Shown here piece after piece: positions 1 through 9,444 of a stretch of 49,755 nucleotides of DNA. Made by a program: the position numbers and the translations under genes. Each line of letters begins with the position of its first letter. Within the stretch, counting starts at the first letter, position 1. The notes below the pieces were generated by a model. It saw only the letters and a program-made list of their open reading frames with translations, had not been told where the DNA came from and did no database searches. The stretch is from Candidatus Heimdallarchaeota archaeon. Its GTDB lineage: Archaea; Asgardarchaeota; Heimdallarchaeia; Hodarchaeales; Hodarchaeaceae. The DNA lies in the NCBI GenBank assembly GCA_019057635.1, contig DXJL01000174.1:1-49755 (forward strand), in the 5' to 3' direction.

Positions 1-37
1 GAATGCAAAATCGAATAAGTGAGCTTTTGAAACCCAT

Positions 38-1522
38 TTAGTTCGCCTCCAGTACCTTATCCAAAGATTCTACTCGATTCGGATTTATAATGTAAGAAGA
101 GCGTTTCTTTTCTTTAATTATCATAATTATTCCTAAATCAGAAAGCCTTTTGATATGATGTTGAACACTCGAATGATGCACATTAATTTCAGAGGATATT
201 TTTGACAAAGAAAGTGGATTACTGTTTTGTAATAATACTTTACAAAGCTCTTTAGCCACTTCACTTTTTAAAGCTAAGGCAATTTCTGATATTTGCACCG
301 ACTCTTCCCCTGTTAAATAGAAAATATGATATTTTCCAATTTTATGATGTGTTACTAGATTGAAGTCATCTAACGCTTGTAAATGCCATAAGAGAGATGA
401 TATTCCACATCCAAGAGTACGCTGTATTTCTCTTAAATGGGCTCCTTGTTCTCCCTTCTCTTCTAAATATCCAACTATTTGCATCCGCATTTCATTATCC
501 AATAAATCATCTTCATTTAATCTTCTTTTCTGAGGAGAATAAGCTATATGTGCAATAAAGAAGAAAATTCCTATTGTTGCTCCTGTGATCAACTCACGAA
601 TTCTTGAAAGGATACCAAATTTTACCAAACCAATGAACGAGAGAACGAGTCCAATAGAGATAATCCCAACTGTAGCTAACTGCTCAATCCCTGTAAACTG
701 AACCATTCCTGAGGGATTTGACAATGTTTCTGTGGTTAAGAGAGCAATATCTCCTAAGACATCTATTAAATCATCAGCAACAGGATAATTTATTCCCATT
801 AATCTAAAATCATTTGTATCTTGAGCTAATGCGACACTAGGAGAAAAACTACCTACAATCACTTTGTTTCGAACTAACCATAGACCCGATTTCAATTTTG
901 AAAGATAAGGCTCATTTTCAGGATGGTCGATTTCAGCTAGTACTACTGTTTCGTCGTGTAAACCAACCCAAGAAGAAGTTCCAGTGAAATTATATGCTAA
1001 TTGATCGAGTCCTAGGGAAGGAAGCGTTTCATTAATAATATGAATATTGTGAACTTGAGAGTTTTGATTTATCGGATAGACTTCAGGCCAATAGCTTGTT
1101 ATACCTAAATTCTGTAATTCGGTGCTAGGTGTTCTATCAAAGAACTTGTTTAGGACAAATAATCCCTTTCCACTTTGAATCCAAGTAACTAAGTCACCTA
1201 CAAAACCGAAATCAATGGGTAATTGTAGTTCATTGATCCACCAAATAGCCCTTACACTTTGATTGTCAAAATCAAATGTAGAATTGGATAATACAGCAGT
1301 TATATTATAGAAATCCACTTTGATCTCTGCATTTAAGACTAGTTCATTGCTAAGTCGTTTATCGTTATCTGAGCCATAAAAGATTGCAATTTTAGTAATT
1401 TCCACATCGGTTGTCATAGAAATATGCGCTAAGGATGCTTGAAATGTGAAGGGGAAAAGCACTACAAAGAATAAGAAAGTAAGCATTAGAAATTGAACTT
1501 TGCTAGAAAATCTTCTCACCAT
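38..1522 (-). CDS. Membrane-anchored winged-helix transcription regulator with extracytoplasmic domain
   Basis: Seen: 494 residues. A hydrophobic N-terminal segment (about residues 10-30) looks like a signal peptide or anchor. An extracytoplasmic domain of about 240 residues follows, then two hydrophobic helices (about 283-303 and 308-327), and a cytoplasmic part with two helix-turn-helix-like stretches (about 345-400, containing LREIQRTLGC and SSLLWHLQAL; and about 430-485, containing LSKISSEINVHHSSVQHH and ending in a basic wing). Family knowledge: archaeal one-component regulators often carry tandem ArsR/MarR-like winged helices, and membrane-bound versions are known. Inference: the outer domain senses an external or envelope signal and the inner part binds DNA. 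It is divergent from the pilin-like gene at 1926, the obvious candidate target. The ectodomain family is not recognised; parts resemble the glutamine-amidotransferase-like folds found in cell-surface proteins. ATG start. Confidence 0.7.
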   Translation of the reverse strand: MVRRFSSKVQFLMLTFLFFVVLFPFTFQASLAHISMTTDVEITKIAIFYGSDNDKRLSNELVLNAEIKVDFYNITAVLSNSTFDFDNQSVRAIWWINELQLPIDFGFVGDLVTWIQSGKGLFVLNKFFDRTPSTELQNLGITSYWPEVYPINQNSQVHNIHIINETLPSLGLDQLAYNFTGTSSWVGLHDETVVLAEIDHPENEPYLSKLKSGLWLVRNKVIVGSFSPSVALAQDTNDFRLMGINYPVADDLIDVLGDIALLTTETLSNPSGMVQFTGIEQLATVGIISIGLVLSFIGLVKFGILSRIRELITGATIGIFFFIAHIAYSPQKRRLNEDDLLDNEMRMQIVGYLEEKGEQGAHLREIQRTLGCGISSLLWHLQALDDFNLVTHHKIGKYHIFYLTGEESVQISEIALALKSEVAKELCKVLLQNSNPLSLSKISSEINVHHSSVQHHIKRLSDLGIIMIIKEKKRSSYIINPNRVESLDKVLEAN

Positions 1523-1925
1523 TCTTGAAAAGCACCTTTAGACCTAATTTAGTTTAATTATGATAATAAGTTATCCGAATCAATATTCCGTACCCTGATT
1601 TTTCGAAGTAACATTTAATCTTCCCTATCGCCTGTGATGAATTTTGTCCGACAAATTTTAACTTGTGTTACGACTTAAGGGAATATCTTATGAAACTTCA
1701 ATTAAGGCAATTAAAAGTTATTTCCAGATATTTTATAAGAAAAAAAAGAATCTGCGTAGACTTTGTTCAGAAGTGGTTATAATATGAAGACTAGTTATTT
1801 TGAAATGCTTAAATAATTGCGTTGGTATGATGACCCTACGCGAATATGTGTATGAGAATACTATGTTTACACATTAAGTCGAATTATTACTTTAAAAAAT
1901 TAAATTCGAAATACATTTCAAGTAG
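1523..1925. promoter_or_regulatory. Divergent intergenic region with pilin promoter and possible operator
   Basis: No gene is seen. An A/T box at 1891-1904 lies about 25-35 bases before the pilin ATG at 1926. With archaeal TATA-to-start spacing, transcription would begin at or next to the ATG, so the pilin mRNA may be leaderless; no Shine-Dalgarno motif is seen there. A perfect 6+1+6 inverted repeat (TTTGTC c GACAAA, 1643-1655) lies between the two divergent genes, closer to the regulator, and could be an operator. Function is inferred. Confidence 0.45.
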
Positions 1926-2987
1926 ATGAATATTATGAATCTAGTAAAAATATACCGCAAAAGACGAGCGGTGTCCCCGATTTTAGCAGCTATCTTGTTA
2001 ATCGGCTTAGCTGTGGCTGCGGGTGCAGTACTTTTCGTTGTTGTTCTTCCAATGATTGGAGGAACCGCTAAAGTTGAGTTTGTGAGTGCAGTTGCCGCTG
2101 ATCGTAACAGCGATGGCCTAATAGATCAAATTACTGTTTCGGTTCAAAATTCAGGATCTGATGCAGATACATTTTCTGAAGGAATTATCTCCTTAACTGG
2201 TTGGAGTGTTTCAGGAAATGTTGAAATAGGATTAGCCGCTCCTGTGAGCTTGGTTTTTAAGACAACAGATGTAGCACAACAAATTTCTGAAGTACAGACA
2301 TTATCAATAACTCTCAATTTCGATAGCAGTCCAGATGTTGTTATAGCTGAAACTGATGTTGATATGGATCACGCTGCAACATTAACTGATTCTGATATGT
2401 TAATTGACTTTACTGATGGATTCTGGTACGCAGAAAAAGTAAATGGTGGAGCTGCAACTGGAAGTGATACGTTATATTCTACTGACGAAACACGTTCAAC
2501 TCATGCAGGGAAAGCAGGAGCTCAGATAGATCACAACGGTGCCAATGCGAATCAGGATGATGTAATCTATTTCCGAAGTAATGCAGACACAAGCGATCAG
2601 TGGCAAGACAATCAAAATACTAAAGCACTCTCCCCTGAAGAATGGGATGTAGCAGCAACTCCAATATTAAGCTTTTGGATAAAAATTGATGGTGGAACCG
2701 CTGTAGCAGGTGGAGCTACTGACCCCGATCTTTATCTTGTACTGGCAATGTACGATGGCGAAACTCTGGAACAAGAAAGTCAAAATGTTCTTGGAAATGA
2801 AATAGAAGACATTGCAGTAGATCTTCGATCCGCTGATAGTGGATGGGTTCATGTAACGATTGATTTGTCCCAATTTAGCGGAACCTGGGCAGCTACAATG
2901 GTTGGGAGTTTTGGTATTCGAGTGATAGCTGATGCAAATTTAAATGTTGCTATTGACGATGTTTCCGTCCATACTGCTTTAAACTAA
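1926..2987 (+). CDS. Type IV pilin-like surface protein (class III signal peptide)
   Basis: Seen: 353 residues. A short basic N-terminus (KRRAVSPI, residues 12-19) is followed at once by about 25 hydrophobic residues. This is the archaeal prepilin/archaellin pattern, with cleavage expected after the Arg of RR|AVSPI. The mature part is long, Thr/Ser/Asp/Asn-rich and has no cysteine. Its C-terminal 190 residues alternate polar and beta-prone segments (e.g. LSFWIKIDGG, WVHVTIDLSQF, IRVIADANLNVAIDDV), which suggests a carbohydrate-binding-like jelly roll. Family knowledge: such N-termini assemble into pili or anchor surface proteins after PibD/EppA cleavage. Inference: an adhesive pilin or pilin-anchored lectin rather than an archaellin, because it is a single gene with no fla/arl neighbours. 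It is possibly controlled by the divergent membrane regulator. Confidence 0.75.
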   Translation: MNIMNLVKIYRKRRAVSPILAAILLIGLAVAAGAVLFVVVLPMIGGTAKVEFVSAVAADRNSDGLIDQITVSVQNSGSDADTFSEGIISLTGWSVSGNVEIGLAAPVSLVFKTTDVAQQISEVQTLSITLNFDSSPDVVIAETDVDMDHAATLTDSDMLIDFTDGFWYAEKVNGGAATGSDTLYSTDETRSTHAGKAGAQIDHNGANANQDDVIYFRSNADTSDQWQDNQNTKALSPEEWDVAATPILSFWIKIDGGTAVAGGATDPDLYLVLAMYDGETLEQESQNVLGNEIEDIAVDLRSADSGWVHVTIDLSQFSGTWAATMVGSFGIRVIADANLNVAIDDVSVHTALN

Positions 2988-3025
2988 GGGATATTATTAT
3001 CCCTCCTCTTTTTTCTTTATTTTTT
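2988..3025 (+). terminator. Hairpin plus T-tract after the pilin gene
   Basis: GGGATATTATTATCCC immediately follows the stop codon and can form a 5-bp stem. It is followed by a T-rich run (to about 3025) with tracts of 5-6 T. The downstream gene is on the opposite strand and converges on this point. Archaeal termination depends mainly on the T-tract; the hairpin is a bonus. Confidence 0.65.
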
Positions 3026-3058
3026 AGAAATCTTCAACTTATGGAAGATAACGTATTT

Positions 3059-3550
3059 TCATTTTAATCTGCAGAATTCTGAACGATTTCTGACAAATTT
3101 ATTAACCGCCATTTTCCCATCAGTCAAGACTTGACGTATATTAATTGCAAAATCATCCCAATAAGCAATTAATCTCTCTCTCTGATCCTTAGTTTTTACC
3201 ATTTCTGTTGTAAGAAAAAAGGATATTTGATAGCCTTCTTCTGGACTTCTAATTACTTTGACATGAGGACCAGGATTTCGCCATAATTCATTCTGGATAT
3301 GGTCAAAAATGAACGCTTCTACAGGATCATTAAATGTTAATTTAAGTGATACAATTGCAGAGTTCCCTTGTTTTATCATTATCCCATTCTTAAACTCAAT
3401 AATTTCTCGTTTTATGTTCTCACAGCATGGGTGATCTGGATCAAGAATGCAATTCGGTTCCATACCCGACGTACAAGGGACTGGATATAGTTGTATTTGT
3501 GATTCGTCTAATGTCAATGTAAACTCACCAAACATGACAAATTTTATCAT
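3059..3550 (-). CDS. Hypothetical protein with a cysteine cluster
   Basis: 163 residues, not recognised. The N-terminal third holds a dense set of cysteines and a histidine (PVPCTSGMEPNC, then DPDHPCC), which could bind a metal or [Fe-S] cluster. The rest is an ordinary soluble alpha/beta-like sequence without membrane segments. One more Cys sits near the C-terminus. ATG start; no clear ribosome-binding site is seen. It is convergent with the pilin gene and downstream of the degraded transposon gene, in an accessory-looking stretch. No function is assigned. Confidence 0.5.
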   Translation of the reverse strand: MIKFVMFGEFTLTLDESQIQLYPVPCTSGMEPNCILDPDHPCCENIKREIIEFKNGIMIKQGNSAIVSLKLTFNDPVEAFIFDHIQNELWRNPGPHVKVIRSPEEGYQISFFLTTEMVKTKDQRERLIAYWDDFAINIRQVLTDGKMAVNKFVRNRSEFCRLK

Positions 3551-3663
3551 TAGGAGAATAGAAGTGTCACTAGGAGGTGCCAGATTTTAAGTTAATAAAA
3601 TTGAGGAGGGAACCTAAGATTGCTGTTCTGATAGACTTACCCAAATAGGACTGTTAAAAATAA

Positions 3664-4944
3664 TTAGGAAAAATTATTACAAACAGGCCTTGGAGCTGTT
3701 CTTCCTGATTCATCGACGCGTGCCTGCTGAAATACAGGTCTTACCACCTCTCCACAGGCGTTTAAGGTCTCCGCAGAACTCTCGGCGACCGGAAAGAGTT
3801 GATACTGATAAATAACATAATAATTGACAACATTAAGTGCAGCGTTCTGATCGCGATCTAATATCAACCCACATAACGGGCAATGAAAGATCCGATCAGC
3901 TAACGTCAAATCCCGACGGTAATAAAGGCAATTCGAGCATAATTTCGAGGAAGGGAACCAGCGATCGATTTCAATCACCATGGAACCACATAAAGGCGCC
4001 TTATATGCGAGGAAACGCTGAAACAGACCATGTGAAAGATCGGCCCAAAATTTACTGAGCTTTTTATTTTGCATTAATCCTTTGATATGTAAATCCTCAG
4101 TAACTATCAAGCTGTGGTTTTTAGCCAGATAAGTTGAGGTTTGATGCAAAAAATTATGTCGTTGGTTGGTAATTCGACGATAAAATCACGCTAAACGGAG
4201 GGCTGATTTCCGTTTATTATTTGAGCTGTTCGGTTTCCGCTAATGAGCCTTCGATAAGCAACGCTGTTTCCGAGCTTGACGGAGGAGAAAATTAGGTCGT
4301 GCGATTGGGATTCCAGAAGATAAAGCTGTAAAGACGGTTAATCCTTTATCCAAGGCGACAAGTGGATCCTCATTGGGTTCACGATCAATTTGTTCCTCTT
4401 TCACGGTAAGAGCTACATACCAGTGATCCGCAGTCCGAGAAACCGTGACACTCAGTATCCGTGCTGATGAGAGTAAATTTGGCCTTTCTTTTAGCCGTAA
4501 TTTTCCCAGACGAGGTAATTGCACCTGTTTTACCTCTGGAAAAAGGCGAGCCACTCCAGTCAATCGAAAGCTGTCCTTACACTTGCCCTTTTTCTTGAAT
4601 CTGGGCAATCCGACATAGTGGGTGGTTTGCTTCCTTTTTCTTTGTTGATGATTGGTGAAGAAATTCTGATAGCCACGATCTAAGTCGCGGAGTACTTCTT
4701 GCGGAACGTATTTCGAGACCTCATACATCTAGGGAAAATCGGTTTGTTTCAAGCGATTTAATTCTTTATGTTGTTTCATGGCATTAGTATAACGAGCAGC
4801 ACCTATTCACGTTCGATAGCGTTTTTTTCGATTGGTTAATCCCCAGTTCCAAGCAAATCGCGATATACCTGCACATTTAGCTAGTAGCGTCCGTTCCTTA
4901 TTATTTACTTTTAATTCGTACTTGTACCCTCGTGTACGGAACAA
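3664..4944 (-). pseudogene. tnpB: IS200/IS605-type TnpB (RNA-guided nuclease), inactivated by four in-frame stops
   Basis: Read in one continuous minus-strand frame from a possible TTG at 4942-4944, this gives a full-length TnpB: N-terminal FAWNWGLTNRKKRY helix, the LDRGYQNFF segment, RuvC-I Asp in ALDKGLTVFTALSSG, RuvC-II Glu in IVTEDLHIKGL, zinc ribbon CSNC...CPLCG and RuvC-III Asp in LDRDQNAALN. The frame is broken only by stop codons at 4807-4809 (TGA), 4729-4731 (TAG), 4240-4242 (TAG) and 4186-4188 (TGA). There is no frameshift or deletion, and all three catalytic acids remain. No tnpA is nearby. Total about 427 codons, normal for the family. It belongs to a different TnpB subgroup from the intact copy at 26035. 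Confidence 0.85.
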
Positions 4945-5322
4945 CCCTGACCATCCTTACTAGTACCTGCTATCCTCGCATAACTTTCTTGATTGATTAG
5001 GAGCTTTTCTGCTTATAAACCTATTAAACCCCGTGATCCAAATCAAATTTGCTTATTTGCCGTTAGTCTAGTATCAAGAGGTAAACTAGTTCGTTGCTAG
5101 TGTTATAATCTCATGAGATCGGTTCAATCATCTGTTAATGCTATTTTTTAATCTCTATCCCCTCTTCTTCCCTTTTCCTTCAGTAACTAGCTATCTGTTT
5201 CTCTCTTCCCCTTGAAACCTTCTTTTCCTATTTGGCCATACATGTCCATATTTGTCCATAAAATAATAGATAGTTATCAATCCCTTATGCGAAAAGATGT
5301 TATATTTTCACATAATAAAAAA
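4945..5322. other. Gene-free stretch beside the dead TnpB
   Basis: No credible reading frame. The stretch is pyrimidine-rich in its middle part (about 5160-5235) and has short direct echoes of a gtccata motif near 5240-5262. It may hold the left end of the decayed element, but no clear terminal hairpin or target motif could be fixed by eye. Confidence 0.4.
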
Positions 5323-5742
5323 TTAAAAGTCTCGAGTTTTCAAGAGCTTCATTTTGGTAGAGCTAACCAAATAATGCATTAAACCCAACTTTACATTTGA
5401 ATCTGTTATTAACACAAGGATCGTACTTTGTACTTTTGAAATTATTCCTAACCCAATGGGAGTTTGAACATGAAGAAAATCCACCTGATCCCCCAAATTT
5501 AATTGGATACACGCACTTGAGAATGTACTAACAATACCTGCTACCATTGCTGATACAACTGTCTCTACTTCATCTGATATAGGTAATGTTCTCGCAGATA
5601 ATATGGGAAACCCCTCCTCACTTACTAACAAAACTTTTTTGACTCCTTTTACCGTTCCAAGACCATCAATGATTTTTTGAACTTTATCCATTGAATTATA
5701 TCCGTTACTATCCCCTAATGTCATATTTTCAAAAGTGGCCAT
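5323..5742 (-). CDS. Roadblock/LC7 domain protein
   Basis: About 139 residues. The pattern VQKIIDGLGTVKGVKKVLLVSEEGFPILS, with a later hydrophobic strand FLHVQTPIGLGIISKV and ILVLITDS, fits the Roadblock/LC7 (MglB-like) fold: a helix, then the LLVSxDGxPI strand turn, a central amphipathic helix and a beta meander. The start was moved to the ATG at 5740-5742 because AAAGGTGA lies just upstream. Family knowledge: Roadblock proteins dimerise and regulate small Ras-like GTPases. They are greatly expanded in Asgard archaea. No GTPase gene is in the window, so the partner is unknown. Monocistronic, minus strand. Confidence 0.8.
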   Translation of the reverse strand: MATFENMTLGDSNGYNSMDKVQKIIDGLGTVKGVKKVLLVSEEGFPILSARTLPISDEVETVVSAMVAGIVSTFSSACIQLNLGDQVDFLHVQTPIGLGIISKVQSTILVLITDSNVKLGLMHYLVSSTKMKLLKTRDF

Positions 5743-6113
5743 AATTTTCACCTTTTAGATGTTCTATAATATTATCTTATTTTTTACTTATAATATCCCA
5801 AAATCAAAATATTGGATCATCACATTTGATAGATCCGATCTAATTATGCTAGATGGTCTTATATGTCAATAAAAGTTTTAATAGTAATTACAATCGAATC
5901 GTTGCATAGATTAAATTTCATTTTGTAATTATCAAGCTTTAGAGGAACAAATCCTTAGTTGGTACGGCAATTTAACTATTAATTATAAATAAAGAGGAAA
6001 TATTCTATTATTCAAAGAATTAATACTTACATTTAGGAGCGATACTCAAGTCCTAAGAGAAGCTTTTATTATCGTATTCTTATCCGAGGCAAATAGGCAA
6101 AGAGGTTAATGGA
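5743..6113. promoter_or_regulatory. Divergent promoter region, no gene
   Basis: AT-rich spacer between the Roadblock gene (minus) and the Zn-ribbon/EF1-beta genes (plus). Several TATA-like stretches occur on both strands (e.g. around 5765-5800 and 5985-6015). No structured RNA or open frame is seen. Confidence 0.4.
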
Positions 6114-6296
6114 ATGAGTGAAAACATAAAAATGCAACGTTGTAATCCTTGTCAAGTTGCAGTTATGCCAAGTGAACATGGAACAGCTCGTTTTCCCTGC
6201 CCATCATGCGGAATGATACCAATAATTCGATGTGAGCGATGTCGAAAACTTGGAAATCGCTATATTTGTCCTAATTGTGGTTTTTCTGGACCCTAA
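6114..6296 (+). CDS. Small double zinc-ribbon protein linked to translation
   Basis: 60 residues with four CxxC knuckles (Cys 10/13, 29/32, 40/43, 52/55), enough for two zinc ribbons. The ending ICPNCGFSGP is characteristic of the archaeal zinc-ribbon family usually encoded directly before aEF1-beta, as here. Family knowledge: members are predicted RNA- or ribosome-associated proteins of unsettled role. The gap to aEF1-beta is 65 bases and they are probably co-transcribed. ATG start. Confidence 0.8.
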   Translation: MSENIKMQRCNPCQVAVMPSEHGTARFPCPSCGMIPIIRCERCRKLGNRYICPNCGFSGP

Positions 6297-6361
6297 TTCT
6301 GTATTTATCAAAAATACTAATATTTCGTGATTTAATGACTTTATTGTTAAGATGATCGGCC

Positions 6362-6649
6362 ATGTCTAACGTATTAAGTATCTTAAAGGTATACCCTGCT
6401 TCTCCAGAGGCAAATCGTGAGGAACTGTTAGCTAAAGCGAAAAGTGAACTATCTGAAGGACTAGAGATAGAAATACTAAAATACGAAGAAGAACCTTTGT
6501 TTTTCGGATTAGTGGCGATGAAACTTTTCGTAAAGACTGTTGATTCGGAAGAAGGCAATGAAGTTCTTCAGACGTTTGAGCAAAGGCTTATCGATGTAGA
6601 AGAAATTGATAATTGTGAAGTAGAACTTCAGACAATAATTGATTATTAA
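6362..6649 (+). CDS. ef1b: Translation elongation factor 1-beta (aEF1B)
   Basis: 95 residues, the normal archaeal length. The sequence matches the nucleotide-exchange domain: VLSILKVYPASPEAN at the start, the central IEILKYEEEPLFFGLVAMKLFV, and the C-terminal VEEIDNCEVELQTII. It promotes GDP/GTP exchange on aEF1A during elongation. It lies downstream of the zinc-ribbon gene in the order commonly seen in archaea and upstream of cdc48. ATG start. Confidence 0.92.
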   Translation: MSNVLSILKVYPASPEANREELLAKAKSELSEGLEIEILKYEEEPLFFGLVAMKLFVKTVDSEEGNEVLQTFEQRLIDVEEIDNCEVELQTIIDY

Positions 6650-6811
6650 ATAGACATTTTCATTTTCATCTCCGTCTTAGAGGATTGATTGGGGGAAGAT
6701 TTCGTGGAAAAAAATTATTCCACTCGTTGTATTTTTGAATCTTCAAAAGAAAACTATTATTAAACATAACAATTTTGAATGAGATTAGCATAAGAATTTC
6801 ACAATAAATCT

Positions 6812-9016
6812 GTGAGTTGGCGGATTAACTTGGCAAACGAAGTAGTACTGAAAGTAGCTGAAGCCCGACAAAGGGACGTAGGCCGTGGAAAGATTCGAAT
6901 GGATGATATCAACATGAGAGAAATTGGAATAACAACAGGGGATGTTGTTGAAATCCGAGGCCGCCAAAAAACAGGTGCTATAGCTTGGCCTGCTTACATT
7001 GAAGATCAAGGAGCTGGTATTGTACGCATGGACGGGATCATTCGAAGAAATGCCAAAGTATCTCTAGAAGAAAACGTCCGTATACGTAAAGCCCAAATCA
7101 AAGTTGCTAAAACAGTCAATATAGCACCAACTCGTCAAATATCTTTAGATTATGGATTTGAAGCCTTTGTAAAAAGGAAACTACTAGGCTATCCTGTTTC
7201 TAAAAATGACACAGTGCTAATTCCAATATTAGGTCGGTCTATTCCATTCGTCGTTAATTCTACGACTCCTGCAGAGATTGTACTTATTACTGATACAACC
7301 AAGCTCAATGTTTCAGAAAAACCGGTTTCTGAAACAGAAACCAGTATGCCAGGAGTAAGCTATGAGGATATCGGTGGATTATCTGATGCCATTCAAAAAA
7401 TTCGAGAAATGGTAGAGCTTCCTCTAAACCACCCGGAACTTTTCAAGAAATTAGGAATTGATCCTCCCAAGGGAGTATTATTACATGGTCCTCCTGGAAC
7501 AGGAAAAACCCTTATTGCAAAGGCAGTTGCTAATGAATCTGATGCGCATTTTATTCCCATACAGGGCCCAGAAATTATGTCCAAATTTTACGGTGAGAGT
7601 GAAGCGCGCTTACGAGATATCTTCAAAGAGGCGGAAGACAATGCACCCAGTATCATTTTTATTGATGAAATTGATGCTATCGCTCCCAAAAGAGAAGATG
7701 TCACGGGAGAAGTTGAAAGAAGGGTTGTAGCCCAGATTCTTGCATTAATGGATGGCCTAGAAAGTCGAGGAGAGACCATTGTGATTGGGGCCACAAACCG
7801 CCCTAATGCTGTAGATCCTGCATTGCGAAGACCAGGGAGATTTGATAGAGAAATTGAAATTGGGGTACCTGATCAAAATGAAAGACTGGAGATACTTCAA
7901 ATTCATACAAGACGAATGCCAGGTATTGAAAAAGTTGACATCAAGAAGTTAGCCGTTATTACACACGGATTTGTCGGTGCAGATCTCGCAGCTCTAGGTA
8001 GAGAAGCTGCAATGAGGAAATTACGCGAAATTCTACCTGATGTTAATTTAAGCGATGATACAATCCCACCAGCAGTACTTGACAATTTGGAAGTTGAAGA
8101 CCGTCATTTTGGAGATGCTTTAAAAGAAATTCACCCCTCTGCTATACGTGAAGTATTCATAGAAGTTCCCAATGTACGATGGACGGACATTGGAGGTATG
8201 GACCAAGTAAAACAGGAACTTATCGAAATTGTAGAATGGCCATTCAAACATAAAGAAAATTTTGAACGAATTGGCATCCATCCACCTCGAGCGGTCTTGT
8301 TATTCGGTGCTCCTGGCACAGGTAAAACACTGTTGGCTAAAGCAATTGCCACGGAAAGTCAGGTGAATTTCATTAGTGTTAAAGGTCCCGAATTGATTTC
8401 TAAGTGGGTAGGGGAAAGTGAAAAGGCAATTAGAGAAATATTTAGGAAAGCTCGCACTGCAGCTCCAGCTCTTATATTTTTTGATGAAATCGATGCAGTA
8501 GCGGCAAAACGTGGATCATCTGGCTCATCTGGCGCCAATGAACGTGTAATAAGTCAGCTTTTAACAGAACTTGCGGGTATTGAACCTTTGCGTGATGTCG
8601 CTGTTTTAGCTGCAACAAACCGTCCTGATATGATTGATCCCGCTCTTCTCAGACCAGGACGCTTTGACAGGGTCGTATATATCCCACCTCCCGAAGAAGA
8701 TAGCCGGAGAAAGATCTTAGAAATTCATACCCGAGATATGCCATTAGGAAAAGATGTGAATTTAGATCGATTAGCAAAAGAAACTGAATTTTATGTAGGA
8801 GCGGATCTCGAAGCCATTTGTAGAGAAGCGGGAATGCTCGCATTACGGGAGAACTTAAAGGCTGATATAGTGTTATGGAGGCATTTTGAACAGGCATTAT
8901 CGAGTGTCCACTCCTCTTGCACACCAGATATGATGAAATGGTATAAAGATCAAGAATTGCAATTCAGACGTCGAATAGGAATGGATTCACCTCAGACGAT
9001 TCCGCTCTTCGGATAA
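6812..9016 (+). CDS. cdc48: Cdc48/VAT-type AAA+ ATPase
   Basis: 734 residues. The N-domain begins with a double-psi barrel ([20 protein letters not shown]). D1 Walker A GPPGTGKT starts near residue 226, with Walker [16 protein letters not shown]2 Walker A GAPGTGKT starts near residue 499 (Ala instead of the usual Pro) with [14 protein letters not shown]. Arginine-finger segments RRPGRFDRE and [10 protein letters not shown] are present. Family knowledge: a hexameric unfoldase that feeds the proteasome. The C-terminus (TIPLFG) lacks a clear hydrophobic-Tyr-X proteasome-docking motif. The start is uncertain: GTG 6812, or TTG 6830, which would give a typical N-terminus ([12 protein letters not shown]); neither has a clear Shine-Dalgarno motif. 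Confidence 0.95.
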   Translation: MSWRINLANEVVLKVAEARQRDVGRGKIRMDDINMREIGITTGDVVEIRGRQKTGAIAWPAYIEDQGAGIVRMDGIIRRNAKVSLEENVRIRKAQIKVAKTVNIAPTRQISLDYGFEAFVKRKLLGYPVSKNDTVLIPILGRSIPFVVNSTTPAEIVLITDTTKLNVSEKPVSETETSMPGVSYEDIGGLSDAIQKIREMVELPLNHPELFKKLGIDPPKGVLLHGPPGTGKTLIAKAVANESDAHFIPIQGPEIMSKFYGESEARLRDIFKEAEDNAPSIIFIDEIDAIAPKREDVTGEVERRVVAQILALMDGLESRGETIVIGATNRPNAVDPALRRPGRFDREIEIGVPDQNERLEILQIHTRRMPGIEKVDIKKLAVITHGFVGADLAALGREAAMRKLREILPDVNLSDDTIPPAVLDNLEVEDRHFGDALKEIHPSAIREVFIEVPNVRWTDIGGMDQVKQELIEIVEWPFKHKENFERIGIHPPRAVLLFGAPGTGKTLLAKAIATESQVNFISVKGPELISKWVGESEKAIREIFRKARTAAPALIFFDEIDAVAAKRGSSGSSGANERVISQLLTELAGIEPLRDVAVLAATNRPDMIDPALLRPGRFDRVVYIPPPEEDSRRKILEIHTRDMPLGKDVNLDRLAKETEFYVGADLEAICREAGMLALRENLKADIVLWRHFEQALSSVHSSCTPDMMKWYKDQELQFRRRIGMDSPQTIPLFG

Positions 9017-9165
9017 AAGAAAAGCAATTTGGTAATTCGAATAGTTAAATAGTTGTTTATCATTACTTATGAAATGGCTTTAACAGCCATAAAGTCCACA
9101 AAATCAATCTAATTTTAAAGATTTATTCCAAAAGGAACGATTAAAACAAGGTATAGTGACATTTA

Positions 9166-9438
9166 ATGGAATCACCAAAGTACCCATATTGGAGGCCATT
9201 TCCTTTAACTTTTTCAATAATGAATATTGTCGAGCGAAGAGAAGGGATTCTATTAGAAGATGATTTAGTTCGTCTATTAGAGTCGGATGTGGGGGAATTT
9301 TCTGATCGAGAATTGAATCAAGCACTAATGAAGCTAGAAATCGAAGGATTAATTCATGTCCAGACGATAAAGAAAAACCAAAGAGTTATCAAACGCATCC
9401 AAAAAGGGAATAGATTCCTTACAGTGGGAGAAGACTAA
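9166..9438 (+). CDS. Small winged-helix-like protein
   Basis: 90 residues. The central part reads as a compact helical DNA-binding fold: an NIVERREGILLEDDLVRLLE helix pair, then FSDRELNQALMKLEIEGLIHV, where ELNQALMKLEIEGLI looks like a recognition helix plus turn. A basic wing-like tail (KKNQRVIKRIQKGNRF) follows. This pattern is common in archaeal conserved winged-helix proteins; the exact family is not recognised. Its stop is only 6 bases from the end of the convergent TtuA-like gene. Confidence 0.65.
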   Translation: MESPKYPYWRPFPLTFSIMNIVERREGILLEDDLVRLLESDVGEFSDRELNQALMKLEIEGLIHVQTIKKNQRVIKRIQKGNRFLTVGED

Positions 9439-9444
9439 CAGATA

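Noticed and set aside
1821..1850. ATGATGA motif in the pilin upstream region as a C/D RNA
   Set aside because: No D box or closing stem at the right distance.
3664..4944. Stop-codon reassignment or readthrough in the dead TnpB
   Set aside because: Certain genes in the window use TAA, TAG and TGA as normal stops, so the four internal stops most likely mean inactivation.
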